Translations under genes and position numbers: made by a program
Shown here: piece after piece, positions 21,221-30,971 of the stretch
How positions within the stretch are numbered: the first letter of the stretch is position 1
How the letters are laid out: the number at the start of each line of letters is the position of its first letter
Assembly: GCA_902805545.1 (NCBI GenBank)
Contig: CADCTD010000045.1
Location: 1 to 64,000 of the forward strand
Direction of reading: 5' to 3'
DNA length: 64,000 nucleotides
Source: an uncultured Craurococcus sp.
GTDB taxonomy: Bacteria; Pseudomonadota; Alphaproteobacteria; Acetobacterales; Acetobacteraceae
The notes under the pieces: model-generated
Databases searched by the model: none
Seen by the model: the letters and a program-made list of their open reading frames with translations, nothing else
What the model was told of the DNA's origin: nothing

Positions 21221-21391
21221 TTATCGTTCCTGCTCCGCCGGCTCTTCCTCGGGCGGCAGGCCCTGGGCCTCACGCTCCGCCTTGCGGCGGGCCACGGCCT
21301 CCTCGCGCTCGCGCTGCTTCGCTTCCTGCTTGGCCTGCTTGCCGCGATTCACCTCGGCCCGCTGCTGGCCGTAATTCGGTCTGCGCGCCAT
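21221..21391 (-). CDS. Very small basic coiled-coil protein
   Basis: A 56-residue protein, MARRPNYGQQRAEVNRGKQA at its start, then an uninterrupted charged helix (KQREREEAVARRKAERE) and an acidic tail. AGGAGT is 6 nt before the ATG and the stop is TAA, so signals are good despite the size. Similar Lys/Arg/Glu-rich short proteins occur near cold-shock genes in alphaproteobacteria as I recall, but no function is known. The position within the cspA cluster hints at a stress-linked or nucleic-acid-binding role; that is inference. Confidence 0.65.
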   Translation of the reverse strand: MARRPNYGQQRAEVNRGKQAKQEAKQREREEAVARRKAEREAQGLPPEEEPAEQER

Positions 21392-21475
21392 CGGCGACTC
21401 CTGGATATCCGGTGCGGCTCGCCCTGGGCGGCACTATCCGCGGGCATCACCCCGCGCTTGGAACGTCCGGCTGGA

Positions 21476-21688
21476 TCAGCCGAAGACGGCAGGCGGCCCG
21501 CCACGCAGCTGGCTCTCGAGCACCACGCGCTCATGCCCGTCCTGCTGGTGCTTCACCCGGTACTCGCGGTCATTCGGCGGGCCAGGGAGTTGTCGCACCA
21601 CGGTATAGAGGCCGCGCGGCACATTGCCATCGAAGCGACCGGCGATGAACTCGACCTTCTGGCCGACGGTGTAGAGATGCGTTGCCAT
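21476..21688 (-). CDS. Small hypothetical protein
   Basis: 70 residues, predicted to be mostly beta-strand: HLYTVGQKVEFIAGRFDG then GLYTVVRQLP and EYRVKHQQDGHERVV. This layout suggests a small barrel, as in proteins that bind RNA or protein, but no family could be named with confidence. GGAGG precedes the ATG. It lies directly downstream of the cspA terminator and upstream of the 56-residue gene. Confidence 0.7.
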   Translation of the reverse strand: MATHLYTVGQKVEFIAGRFDGNVPRGLYTVVRQLPGPPNDREYRVKHQQDGHERVVLESQLRGGPPAVFG

Positions 21689-21711
21689 GCTGGCCTCCTC
21701 CTGCCACCGCG

Positions 21712-21735
21712 AAAAAAGGCGGGCCGAAGCCCGCC
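21712..21735 (-). terminator. Rho-independent terminator of cspA
   Basis: On the minus strand a perfect 7-bp GC stem (GGCGGGC / GCCCGCC) closes on a TTCG tetraloop and is followed by six T residues, starting 8 nt after the cspA stop. This is a textbook intrinsic terminator and separates cspA from the small gene that follows. Confidence 0.92.
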
Positions 21736-21742
21736 TCGTCGC

Positions 21743-21949
21743 TCAGTCGAGCTTCAGGTTGCAAGCGGAGAGCTTGCCCTGCTGGCCGCGCTGCACATCG
21801 AAGCTGAGGCGCTGGCCGTCCTGCAGGCCCTGGAGGCCGGAGCGCTGGACATCGGAGATGTGGACGAAGACGTCAGCGGTGCCGTCCTCGGGCTGGATGA
21901 AGCCATAGCCCTTGGTTGCGTTGAACCACTTAACAGTGCCGGTAGACAT
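21743..21949 (-). CDS. cspA: Cold-shock protein
   Basis: Single OB-fold RNA chaperone of 68 residues. RNP1 (KGYGFI) and RNP2 (VFVHI) are present, preceded by GTVKWFN at the N-terminus. The frame remains open upstream, but only the internal ATG gives a normal cold-shock protein. It has a long leader (about 130 nt from a possible promoter) and a strong terminator, so it is probably a single-gene transcript with leader-based control as in other cspA genes; the leader effect is inferred from the family. Confidence 0.95.
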   Translation of the reverse strand: MSTGTVKWFNATKGYGFIQPEDGTADVFVHISDVQRSGLQGLQDGQRLSFDVQRGQQGKLSACNLKLD

Positions 21950-22086
21950 GCGGGGAATCCCATCATGCAAGGGTGCCGTCCCACGCCATCGCGGGGCGGG
22001 CCAATCTGCCTTTGAGGGACGGAAACCAGGCTCGGGCTCCCGGGGGAGCAAACGAAACGGGCCGAACCAGACGGGTTGACGACCAA

Positions 22087-22115
22087 GATATGGTCCCATC
22101 CCGCCCTCAATGCAA
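22087..22115 (-). promoter_or_regulatory. Candidate cspA promoter
   Basis: On the minus strand TTGCAT is followed after 17 nt by CATATC. Each box matches only three positions of the sigma-70 consensus, so the call rests mainly on the spacing and on the position between the GNAT stop and cspA. It would give a 5' leader of roughly 130 nt. Confidence 0.3.
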
Positions 22116-22123
22116 TGGTCCTC

Positions 22124-22696
22124 TCAGCCGATCCGCAGCCGCGACGGGATGGGCAGGCCGAGATGCAGCGGCACGTTCCACACCTCCCGCACCGTCCGGA
22201 GCCGCCCGAAGCCGGCAGCCAGGTAGTTGGGCAGCGCCCGCGGGTGGTCCGCCGTGCAGGTATTCACCGTGACCGCGCGCGTGCCCTGCGCCCAGGCCTC
22301 CTCCACCGCATGGCCGAGGAAGGCCCGCCCGAGTCCGGCGCCGACCGCATGCGGCAGCAGCCCGAAATAGGAGAGGTTCACCAGCGGCCGGTTGCGCCGG
22401 TCGAGCTCGTAGAAGCCAGCCGGCTCGCCATCCTTGTAGAGCACATGAATGGTGACGCCCGGATCGGCCAGCACCCGGCCGAGTTCCGCCTCCGTCAGCG
22501 TCCGCCGCAGCCACCAGACATAGTCGTGTCCGACGGTGTCGTAGAGGTAGCGGTAGAAGCCCGTCGTGCAGCGCGCCGCCTCGGTGACCGCTGCGCCGGG
22601 CGGCAGCGGCGGCGGCGGATCGGCCGGCCGCCGGTCCATCCTGAGGAAGGTGACGTCGACGGCGACCGCCACCGTCCGCTCCGCCGCAACGCTCAT
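22124..22696 (-). CDS. GNAT-family N-acetyltransferase
   Basis: Predicted acetyl-CoA-dependent N-acetyltransferase, 190 residues. The C-terminal half has the GNAT core: [15 protein letters not shown] strand pair, then [19 protein letters not shown] matching the acetyl-CoA pyrophosphate loop, and NYLAAGFG near the end. It follows rpoD. The start codon lies in the last of three 26-bp repeats; the two earlier copies each carry ATG AGC GTx but run to a stop after nine codons, so the third ATG is the only one that reads through. Substrate unknown. Confidence 0.85.
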   Translation of the reverse strand: MSVAAERTVAVAVDVTFLRMDRRPADPPPPLPPGAAVTEAARCTTGFYRYLYDTVGHDYVWWLRRTLTEAELGRVLADPGVTIHVLYKDGEPAGFYELDRRNRPLVNLSYFGLLPHAVGAGLGRAFLGHAVEEAWAQGTRAVTVNTCTADHPRALPNYLAAGFGRLRTVREVWNVPLHLGLPIPSRLRIG

Positions 22697-22748
22697 CCCG
22701 CGCGCTCCGCCGCAACGCTCATCCCGCGCGCTCCGCCGCGACGCTCAT
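22678..22748. repeat. 26-bp tandem triplication carrying the GNAT start codon
   Basis: Unit of 26 bp occurring at 22678-22703 and 22704-22729 identically, with a third copy from 22730 that has one substitution and is cut short at the rpoD end. On the minus strand each unit contains ATGAGCGTTGCGGCGGAGCG. Because 26 is not a multiple of 3, the copies nearer rpoD encode the peptide MSVAAERAG and stop, each TGA overlapping the next ATG. The first ATG is 2 nt past the rpoD stop. Confidence 0.95.
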
Positions 22749-22750
22749 GC

Positions 22751-24676
<1,926 letters not shown>

Positions 24677-24741
24677 GCCTGCGCTCCATGCCTGCGACGG
24701 GCGACCCGGCCAGCGGATCACCCGTGCAAATGCCCCTCATA

Positions 24742-26592
24742 CTATATGGTACCCGACTCGGCCGGTTCATCCGCCTCGCCACGGCGTAGCGCGTCCAGCG
24801 CTTTGTTCAGGCTGATGAGGCGCTGCTGCACGACGGGATCATTGGTTGCAACCAGCATCCTCTCCGCCTCGGCCCGGTCCTCGATCAGCTCCGCCTCGCC
24901 CCGCAGCAACCCAAAGAAGTGCCACCAGGCCTCCAGGGCCTCCTTCGGCTGGGCCCCGGGATCGGCGGCCTGGCTGAGCCCACGCTTTCTGGTCGCCCAG
25001 GATGCAGCAGTCTCCCATCCTGCCTCCCGGAGGTGGTCCATCAGCTTCGTCGAGTCAAGGTGATCGGCGCCCGGAAGCCATGCCAGCAGCGCCTCCCGGA
25101 GCTGGGTGCAATCTCCCGCCGGCAGCTCGAGCCCAGCCAGCGCCTCCTCCACCTCCGGCAGCAGGGCGGGATGATGGAGCAAAATCGCCAGTAAGTTGCG
25201 TGCTCGCTCCAGACAGATCGCTTCTTGGTTGATGGCTGTGCGCTGCAGGCCACGGATGGAGACCAATTCGCCCGGCTTGCCGCGCGGCGTCCAGGCCGGG
25301 CGCGGCGCCGAGGCCGGGCGGGCGCTGCGCCCCTCGGCGAAGAAGCGGTCGAGCCAGGCCCGGCGGTACTCGCTGGACAGGGCCTTGTCCGGGATGCATT
25401 TGGCCGCCGCATCCAGCCGGTTGCGGAAGGCGGCACGTTGCTCCGGCGTCGCCGGCGGCGTCGCCCCGGCAAGGAGGTCGTAGAGGGCGGCCGAGAGCGG
25501 CTTCGCCCCGGCCAGCACCGCCTCGAAGGCGGCCGGGCCGCCCTTCGCCACCAGCGTGTCCGGGTCCTCCCCGCCGGTCAGCATGGCGAGGCGCAGGCTG
25601 CGGTCGGGGGCCAGCAGCGGCAGCGCCAGCTCGGCCGAGCGGAAGGCCGCCTTGGCCCCTGCCGCATCGCCGTCGAAGCAGAGCACCGGCTCCGGCGAGA
25701 CCTGCCACAGCGCCTCCATCTGCTCCGCCGTCAGCGCCGTCCCGAGCGGCGCGACCGCGCCGCCGAACCCCGCCTGGTGCAGGGCGATGACATCCATGTA
25801 GCCCTCGACGACGACGACCGTCCCGCCGCGGAAGGCCCCCTCCCGCGCCAGGTCGAGCCCGTAGAGGCTCCGCCTCTTGGAGAAGAGCTCCGTCTCCGGC
25901 CCGTTGACGTATTTCGGCTGTCCGTCGCCGAGGATCCGCCCGCCGAAGCTGATCGTCCGCCCCCGCCGGTCGCGGATCGGGAAAATCACCCGGTTGAAGA
26001 ACATGTCGACCAGCCCCGCCTCGGGACGGTCCGGGTCGCGCGGCTTCATCAGCCCGGCGGCGACCAGCTGCTCCGGCGTGATCCCCTCCGCCTTGAGGTC
26101 CGCCGCCAGCGCGCCGCGGCCCTCGCCCGACCAGCCGAGGCCGAAGCGCGCGATCGTCGCCTCGGTCAGCCCCCGCCGCCGGAGGTAGTCGAGCGCCGGC
26201 CTGCCCTCGGGCAGCATCAGCCGCCGGCGGAAGGCCGCCTCCGCCGCCGCGCAGACGCCGTAGAGGTCGCGCGCCCGCCGCTCCCGCTCGGCGGCCTGGG
26301 GCGTCGCCTTCGGCACCTCCAGCCCCGCCTCGCCGGCCAGCCGCTCGACGGCCTCGGGGAAGCTCGCCCCCTCGGCCCGCATCAGGAAGGTGATCGCATC
26401 TCCATGCGCGCCGCAGCCGAAGCAATGGAAGTGATCGTCATAGACGTAGAAGGAGGGCGTCTTCTCGTTGTGGAAGGGGCAGCACCCCTTCCACTGCCGC
26501 CCGTTCCGCGCGAGGCGCGTCTTGCGGCCGATCAGGCCCGGCAGCGGCGTGCGGGCCCGCAGCTCGTCGAGGAAGGCGGGCGGAAGGGCCAT
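24742..26592 (-). CDS. dnaG: DNA primase
   Basis: Synthesises RNA primers at the replication fork, 616 residues. The N-terminal zinc ribbon has Cys-38, His-41, Cys-57 and Cys-60 (CPFHNEKTPSF then HCFGCGAHGD). The central Toprim core shows VVVEGYMDVIALHQAG and the metal motif FDGDAAGAKA. The C-terminal DnaB-interaction domain is divergent. It lies directly upstream of rpoD and 16 bp after bfr, so read-through from bfr is possible. Confidence 0.96.
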   Translation of the reverse strand: MALPPAFLDELRARTPLPGLIGRKTRLARNGRQWKGCCPFHNEKTPSFYVYDDHFHCFGCGAHGDAITFLMRAEGASFPEAVERLAGEAGLEVPKATPQAAERERRARDLYGVCAAAEAAFRRRLMLPEGRPALDYLRRRGLTEATIARFGLGWSGEGRGALAADLKAEGITPEQLVAAGLMKPRDPDRPEAGLVDMFFNRVIFPIRDRRGRTISFGGRILGDGQPKYVNGPETELFSKRRSLYGLDLAREGAFRGGTVVVVEGYMDVIALHQAGFGGAVAPLGTALTAEQMEALWQVSPEPVLCFDGDAAGAKAAFRSAELALPLLAPDRSLRLAMLTGGEDPDTLVAKGGPAAFEAVLAGAKPLSAALYDLLAGATPPATPEQRAAFRNRLDAAAKCIPDKALSSEYRRAWLDRFFAEGRSARPASAPRPAWTPRGKPGELVSIRGLQRTAINQEAICLERARNLLAILLHHPALLPEVEEALAGLELPAGDCTQLREALLAWLPGADHLDSTKLMDHLREAGWETAASWATRKRGLSQAADPGAQPKEALEAWWHFFGLLRGEAELIEDRAEAERMLVATNDPVVQQRLISLNKALDALRRGEADEPAESGTI

Positions 26593-26608
26593 CGCCGCGC
26601 CGCGCCCC

Positions 26609-27094
26609 TTATTCCTGGTCGGGCGCGGCCGCGCTGTTGAGCAGGATGTAGCGCTCGATGCCGATCAGCTTGATCAGGTCGAACTGCCGGTCGAGGAAGT
26701 CGACATGCTCCTCCTCGTTCGCGAGGATCTTCAGCAGCAGGTCGCGCGAGACGAAGTCGCGGACGCTCTCGGCATAGGCGATGCCCTCGCGCAGGTCGCC
26801 CGTCGCCTTCTCCTCGATGGCCATGTCGGCGCGGAGGATCTCCTCCACCGTCTGCCCGACCAGCACCTGGTTCAGCCGCTGCAGGTTCGGCAGCCCGCCG
26901 AGGAACAGGATACGCTCGATGAGCCAGTCGGCATGGCGCATCTCCTCGATCGATTCGTCGTATTCGTGCTTGCCAAGCTTGGTCACGCCCCAGTGGCGGA
27001 GGATCCGCGCATGGAGGAAGTACTGGTTGATCGCCGTCAGCTCGTTGGTGAGCTGGGTGTTCAGATGCTCGATGACCTTGGGGTCGGCCTTCAT
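26609..27094 (-). CDS. bfr: Bacterioferritin
   Basis: Iron-storage protein forming a 24-mer shell, 161 residues. All ferroxidase ligands are in place by position: Glu-18, Glu-51, His-54, Glu-94, Glu-127 and His-130. The haem ligand Met-52 is also present, so this is a haem-binding Bfr and not a plain ferritin. Gene order (iron-binding protein, bfd, bfr) suggests iron-linked regulation of the block. Confidence 0.96.
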   Translation of the reverse strand: MKADPKVIEHLNTQLTNELTAINQYFLHARILRHWGVTKLGKHEYDESIEEMRHADWLIERILFLGGLPNLQRLNQVLVGQTVEEILRADMAIEEKATGDLREGIAYAESVRDFVSRDLLLKILANEEEHVDFLDRQFDLIKLIGIERYILLNSAAAPDQE

Positions 27095-27181
27095 GGCTGC
27101 TCCGGCACGAAAGGGCGCCAGGGGCCATCGGGCTCCTGGCGCGCGCTGAGGATCAGCCCCGTTGTATAGCAGATCCCGCCG

Positions 27182-27373
27182 TCAGGAAGCCCGGCTTTGC
27201 GCCGCCGGCGGCACGGCGAGGTCGCGGATCATCGTGAGAATCGCCCGGGTGCAGGTGCCGCACTGCGCCTTGCAGGCGCAGTGCGCGTAAACCTCGCGCG
27301 GCTTGCTCGCGCCCTTCTCGACCGCCTCGGTGACCTGCTTGTCGGAGAGCGCGTTGCAGAGGCAGAGGATCAT
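27182..27373 (-). CDS. bfd: Bacterioferritin-associated ferredoxin
   Basis: A 63-residue [2Fe-2S] protein that reduces bacterioferritin to release iron. Cys-4, Cys-6, Cys-38 and Cys-41 reproduce the Bfd pattern C-x-C-x31-C-x2-C exactly; Cys-32 and Cys-34 are extra. GAGGGGG, which overlaps the stop codon of the iron-binding gene upstream, is 8 nt before the ATG, so the two genes are coupled. bfr follows 87 bp downstream. Confidence 0.93.
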   Translation of the reverse strand: MILCLCNALSDKQVTEAVEKGASKPREVYAHCACKAQCGTCTRAILTMIRDLAVPPAAQSRAS

Positions 27374-27383
27374 CGCCGCCCCC

Positions 27384-28421
27384 TCAGCGCCAGCCGGCGC
27401 GCTGCATGATCTGCAGCGCCTGCGTGGCATTCGCATTGGTCCGCTCGGCATCGACCGGCTCCGGCCGGAAGCTGCCCATGGCCCGCAGCGCCGGGTGCAG
27501 CGGCGCATCCGCGACGGCCGGATACTCCATGTTGCCGAGCGCGAAGCGCTCCTGCGCCGGCGCGCTCGTCAGGAATTCGAGGAAGCGCACCGCCGCTGCC
27601 CGGTTCGGCGCGGTCTTCACCAGCCCGGCGCCGGAGATGTTCACATGCGCGCCCCGGTCGCCCGCCGCCTGGTTCGGGAAGATGACGCCGACCCGCGCGA
27701 AGAGCGCCTTGTCCTCCGGCCGCTCCGAGGCGCCGATCGCGGCGAGGTAGTAGGTATTGGCGATGGCGAGGCCGCACTGCCCGGCCGGGATGGCGCGGAA
27801 CTGGTCGCGGTCGCCCCCCTGCGGCGGGCGGGCGAGGTTGGCGGCGAAGCCCTCGGCCCAGCGCTCCGTCCGCTCCGGCCCGTTGGCCGCGAGGATCGAG
27901 GCGGCGAGGCTGGTGTTGTAGGGATGGCTCGCGGTGCGGACGCAGATCTGCCCGCGGAAGCGCGGGTCGGCCAGATCCTCGTAGCGCGCCAGCCCCTCGG
28001 GCTTCCCGCGCTCCTTGTCGTACATGATGACCCGCGCCCGCGTTGAGATGGCGAACCAGTAGCCCTCCCGGTCGCGCAGCGCCTCGGGCACGCGCTGCTC
28101 CACCACCGGCGAGCGAAGCGGCGCCAGGATGCCGGCCGAGGCCGCCCGCGCCAGCCGCGCCGCATCGACGGTGATGAAGACATCCGCCGGGCTGTTCGTC
28201 CCCTCGTTGCGGATGCGCTCGATGAGCTGGTCCGCATCGCCTTCGATCAGGCGGACGCGGATGCCGGTCTCCCTGGTGAAGCTCTCATAGAGGGCGCGGT
28301 CGCTGTCGTAGTGCCGCGAGGAATAGAGGTTGACCTCCTCGGCCGCGGCGGCCCCGGACCATGCGGCAAGGCAGGCGGCGGCGGCGAGGGCAAGCAGGCG
28401 TCGCGTAGGGCGGGCGGGCAT
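27384..28421 (-). CDS. Periplasmic ferric-iron-binding protein (FutA/FbpA type)
   Basis: Solute-binding protein of an iron ABC importer, 345 residues with a signal peptide (LLALAAAACLAAWSGAAAA). The start of the mature protein, EEVNLYSSRHYDSD, and the later YYLAAIGASE and GAHVNISGAGL blocks match the ferric-binding class 1 group; Tyr residues in SRHYDSD and NTYYL are candidate iron ligands. The ATG at MPARPTRR was chosen because it begins the signal peptide. There is no permease or ATPase gene next to it; instead bfd follows 10 bp later, so uptake and mobilisation are probably co-expressed. Confidence 0.88.
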   Translation of the reverse strand: MPARPTRRLLALAAAACLAAWSGAAAAEEVNLYSSRHYDSDRALYESFTRETGIRVRLIEGDADQLIERIRNEGTNSPADVFITVDAARLARAASAGILAPLRSPVVEQRVPEALRDREGYWFAISTRARVIMYDKERGKPEGLARYEDLADPRFRGQICVRTASHPYNTSLAASILAANGPERTERWAEGFAANLARPPQGGDRDQFRAIPAGQCGLAIANTYYLAAIGASERPEDKALFARVGVIFPNQAAGDRGAHVNISGAGLVKTAPNRAAAVRFLEFLTSAPAQERFALGNMEYPAVADAPLHPALRAMGSFRPEPVDAERTNANATQALQIMQRAGWR

Positions 28422-28455
28422 GCGGACGTCTTCTCCGGGCTGGCGCTGCCGGTTT

Positions 28456-28482
28456 GATAATGGAAGTAAGAACCATTCGCAA
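28456..28482 (-). promoter_or_regulatory. Candidate iron-responsive operator (Fur/Irr-like)
   Basis: An AT-richer stretch about 35-60 bp before the iron-binding gene holds AATGG - 9 nt - CCATT, and on the minus strand reads TTGCGAATGGTTCTTA, similar to Fur-box half sites. The position upstream of an iron gene pair supports it, but the match is imperfect. Confidence 0.33.
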
Positions 28483-28543
28483 GTCACTTCCGCAGCGCGC
28501 CGACATATCCTGCACGGCCCCCGCAGCCGCGCCTTGATCCGGA

Positions 28544-29335
28544 TCAATCCGCCAGCGGCAGCCCGCGCAGGAAGCGGCTGCGCCCCCCGGCCGCGGCCAT
28601 CAGCATGGTGTGGTCGGAGCCGGCGAGGACGAAGCGCGCCCCGAGCGCGACATAGGCCGCCGCCCAGGCCTCGTCGTAGACGCCGCCCATGCCCAGCACC
28701 TTGCCCGCCGCCCGGCAGGCCTCGGCCACCCGACCATACGCCGCCTGCACCCGCTCATGGCCGATCTGCCCGGGGATGCCCATCGAGGCGGTGAGGTCCG
28801 AGGTGCCGATCATCAGCACGTCGACGCCCGGCACCGCGGCGATCGCGGCTGCATTCTCCACCGCCTCCGGCGTCTCGATCATGCAGGCGACGAGGATCTC
28901 CCGGTTCAGCTCCTCCTGCGCCTCGGCGACCGCGGGCGGCTGGAAGTTGTAGGCGAAGGGCGGCCCGCCCCAGGACCGCGTGCCGAGCGGGGGAAAGCGG
29001 AAGGCCGCAGCCACCGCCCGCGCCTCCGCCTCGGTGTCGACATGCGGCACGACGACGCCCATCGCCCCGTTGTCAAGCGCCCGCGTCCCCTCGAAGAGCG
29101 CATCCTTGCAGCAGCGCACGATGGGCGTGACGCCCTGGCCGAGTGCGGCGATGGCGATCTGCGTCGCCTCCTGCACCGAGGCCGCGCCATGCTCCATGTC
29201 GATGAAGAGCCAGTCATAGCCGGTCGCCGTCGCGATCATCCCGACCGCGCTGCCGCGCAGGTGATGCACCCCGAAGCCGAGCGAGACCTCCCCCGCCCCC
29301 AGCCGCCGCCGCGCATGGTTCGGCACGATGGGCAT
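28544..29335 (-). CDS. HpcH/HpaI-family aldolase
   Basis: Class II, metal-dependent aldolase of the HpcH/HpaI family (cleaving 2-keto-3-deoxy acids to pyruvate and an aldehyde), 263 residues. Visible blocks: LFIDMEHGA (metal/substrate His), NGAMGVVVPHVDTEAEA, ACMIETPEAVEN with the metal Glu, and MIGTSDLTASMG. Substrate cannot be told. A perfect hairpin sits directly before the ATG with the ribosome-binding site GGGAGGGAG inside its 3' arm. A second family member lies at 51587-52351. Confidence 0.9.
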   Translation of the reverse strand: MPIVPNHARRRLGAGEVSLGFGVHHLRGSAVGMIATATGYDWLFIDMEHGAASVQEATQIAIAALGQGVTPIVRCCKDALFEGTRALDNGAMGVVVPHVDTEAEARAVAAAFRFPPLGTRSWGGPPFAYNFQPPAVAEAQEELNREILVACMIETPEAVENAAAIAAVPGVDVLMIGTSDLTASMGIPGQIGHERVQAAYGRVAEACRAAGKVLGMGGVYDEAWAAAYVALGARFVLAGSDHTMLMAAAGGRSRFLRGLPLAD

Positions 29336-29341
29336 GGCGCC

Positions 29342-29366
29342 CTCCCTCCCGCTGTTCGGGAGGGAG
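29342..29366 (-). promoter_or_regulatory. Hairpin that sequesters the HpaI ribosome-binding site
   Basis: A perfect 10-bp inverted repeat, CTCCCTCCCG / CGGGAGGGAG on the minus strand, with a 5-nt loop. The 3' arm is the purine-rich ribosome-binding site and ends 6 nt before the aldolase ATG. In the mRNA it would block initiation; it may alternatively serve as the 3' hairpin of the COQ9 gene ending 27 bp upstream, though no T-run follows. Confidence 0.75.
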
Positions 29367-29393
29367 CGCACCACGCCCCGGCCGGGGGGTCAA

Positions 29394-29978
29394 TCAGGCC
29401 GCCCGGCGCCGCCGCAGCTTGCCGAGCCGGGCCACATCCGCGAGCCGCCGGTCGAGGAAGTCGAGCGCGTCCTCCACCTCCGGGTCGTCGTCCCGCACCC
29501 AATAGGCGAGCACCGTCCCATAGACGCCGGCCAGCGTCGCCCGCCGCGTGTACCAGGAGAAATCCGCCGAGCGGTCCCCCGCCGCATGCCACATCGCATC
29601 CACCGTCTGCGCCGTGGTGCGGAGCGTGACGGGCGTGTTCCAGGGCAGGGCCAGCAGGCTGAGCGCCCGCCGCAGCGCCCGCTTGTGCGGTGCGACGGCG
29701 CGCAGCCGGAGCTCCACCACCCGCCGGATGCGCGCCGGCACCCGGAGCGCGGCCAGGTCCTCCGCCGCGGCCGCCGCCTCCATCTCGCGGTTGGAGAGGT
29801 CGATCCAATGCGCGACTGCCCCCACCGGCCCCGCCGGGAAATGGCTCTCCGCCAGCGCCGGGTCCTCGCCGATGGCGGCCAGCCCCGCCCGCAGCGTCCC
29901 CCAATTCCACCCCTCCTCGCCGGCGATCGGCAGCATCGCCCGCACCGCCGCGTCGCGGATCTCGCTGCGCTCGGTCAT
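29394..29978 (-). CDS. COQ9-family protein
   Basis: A 194-residue member of the COQ9 family, lipid-binding helical proteins with a TetR-like fold that assist ubiquinone biosynthesis in alphaproteobacteria and mitochondria. The C-terminal block WYTRRATLAGVYGTVLAYW and DDDPEVEDALDFLDRRL is characteristic. The start ATG overlaps the def stop (ATGA). The N-terminal helices (IRDAAVRAMLPIAGEEGW) match the TetR-like portion. Confidence 0.87.
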   Translation of the reverse strand: MTERSEIRDAAVRAMLPIAGEEGWNWGTLRAGLAAIGEDPALAESHFPAGPVGAVAHWIDLSNREMEAAAAAEDLAALRVPARIRRVVELRLRAVAPHKRALRRALSLLALPWNTPVTLRTTAQTVDAMWHAAGDRSADFSWYTRRATLAGVYGTVLAYWVRDDDPEVEDALDFLDRRLADVARLGKLRRRRAA

Positions 29979-30478
29979 CGCGCCGGGCTCCCCGCGGCAC
30001 GGGCAAGCTCCTCGGTGAAGCCGAAGAGCGAATGGTCGGTCATCCGCATCGGGTAGAGCACCCCATCCAGATGGTCCGTCTCGTGCTGCATCACCCGTGC
30101 GGTCATCGCCTCCGCCTCGCCTTCCACCGGATTGCCCTCCGCATCGAGGCCGCGATAGCGGATCCGCCGCGGCCGCTCCACCGCACCCCGCAGCCCGGGG
30201 ATCGAGAGGCAGCCCTCCCAGGCCGTCTCCACCTCCTCGCCCAACGGCCCGAGTTCCGGGTTGACCAGCGCCGCGACGCCCGTCGGCCCGCGCCAGACGA
30301 AGAGCCGCAGCGGCACATGCACCTGCGGCGCGGCAAGGCCGATGCCCGAGGCATCCAGCATCGTCTCCGCCATGTCGGCGATCAGCCGGCGGATTTCGGG
30401 ATGGGTCGGGTCGTCCACCGGCTCCGCCTCGCGCAGCAGCACCGGGTGGCCCATGCGGGCGATCTTCAATATGGCCAA
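29975..30478 (-). CDS. def: Peptide deformylase
   Basis: Removes the formyl group from nascent polypeptides, 167 residues. Motif 1 GIGLAAPQ (45-52), motif 2 EGCLSIPG with metal ligand Cys-90, and motif 3 HETDH with His-132, Glu-133 and His-136 are all present. Translation starts at TTG with GGAGG upstream; no in-frame ATG would keep the N-terminal strand. No fmt gene is adjacent, unlike the common def-fmt pair; COQ9 follows with a 4-nt overlap. A second def copy probably exists elsewhere, since alphaproteobacteria often have several. Confidence 0.92.
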   Translation of the reverse strand: MAILKIARMGHPVLLREAEPVDDPTHPEIRRLIADMAETMLDASGIGLAAPQVHVPLRLFVWRGPTGVAALVNPELGPLGEEVETAWEGCLSIPGLRGAVERPRRIRYRGLDAEGNPVEGEAEAMTARVMQHETDHLDGVLYPMRMTDHSLFGFTEELARAAGSPAR

Positions 30479-30690
30479 ACCTGCCCTCCTCCGGCTCTAC
30501 GCCCGATTTGGGGGCAACCGGCCCGGAGCGGGAGGGGGCTTCCCGCACCCGCCCCTCCCATGCTAGGGATTACCCCCTCCGCATCAGGGTGGGGATGGCG
30601 AGGGTGGCCGGTTTCGACCGAGCCGCCTGCAACCGCGCCCCCTGAGCGGCGATTCCTGTTTCCCCATCAAGCCAACGGAGGTTGGGCCGC

Positions 30691-30894
30691 GTGCAAGTCG
30701 TCGTCCGTGACAACAACATCGACCAGGCGCTGAAGGCGCTCAAGAAGAAGCTTCAGCGCGAGGGTGTGTTCCGCGAGATGAAGCTGCGCCGCCATTACGA
30801 GAAGCCGTCCGAGCGCCGCGCCCGCGAGGCCGCCGAGGCCGTCCGCCGCGCCCGCAAGGTCGAGCGCAAGCGCCTGGAGCGCGAGGGCTTCTAA
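30691..30894 (+). CDS. rpsU: 30S ribosomal protein S21
   Basis: 67-residue basic ribosomal protein. The core [20 protein letters not shown] and [20 protein letters not shown] is diagnostic. Start is GTG (giving MQVVVRDNN) with GGAGG 9 nt upstream; a TTG three codons earlier lies too close to that site. In enterics rpsU heads the dnaG-rpoD operon, whereas here it is on the opposite strand about 4 kb away. Confidence 0.97.
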   Translation: MQVVVRDNNIDQALKALKKKLQREGVFREMKLRRHYEKPSERRAREAAEAVRRARKVERKRLEREGF

Positions 30895-30971
30895 GCCCGA
30901 AAGCCGGCCCTCCGGCTTGCATCCGCGGCGCGTCACGGCACACTCCCCTCGACGACAGGGGGGAGAGTTCC

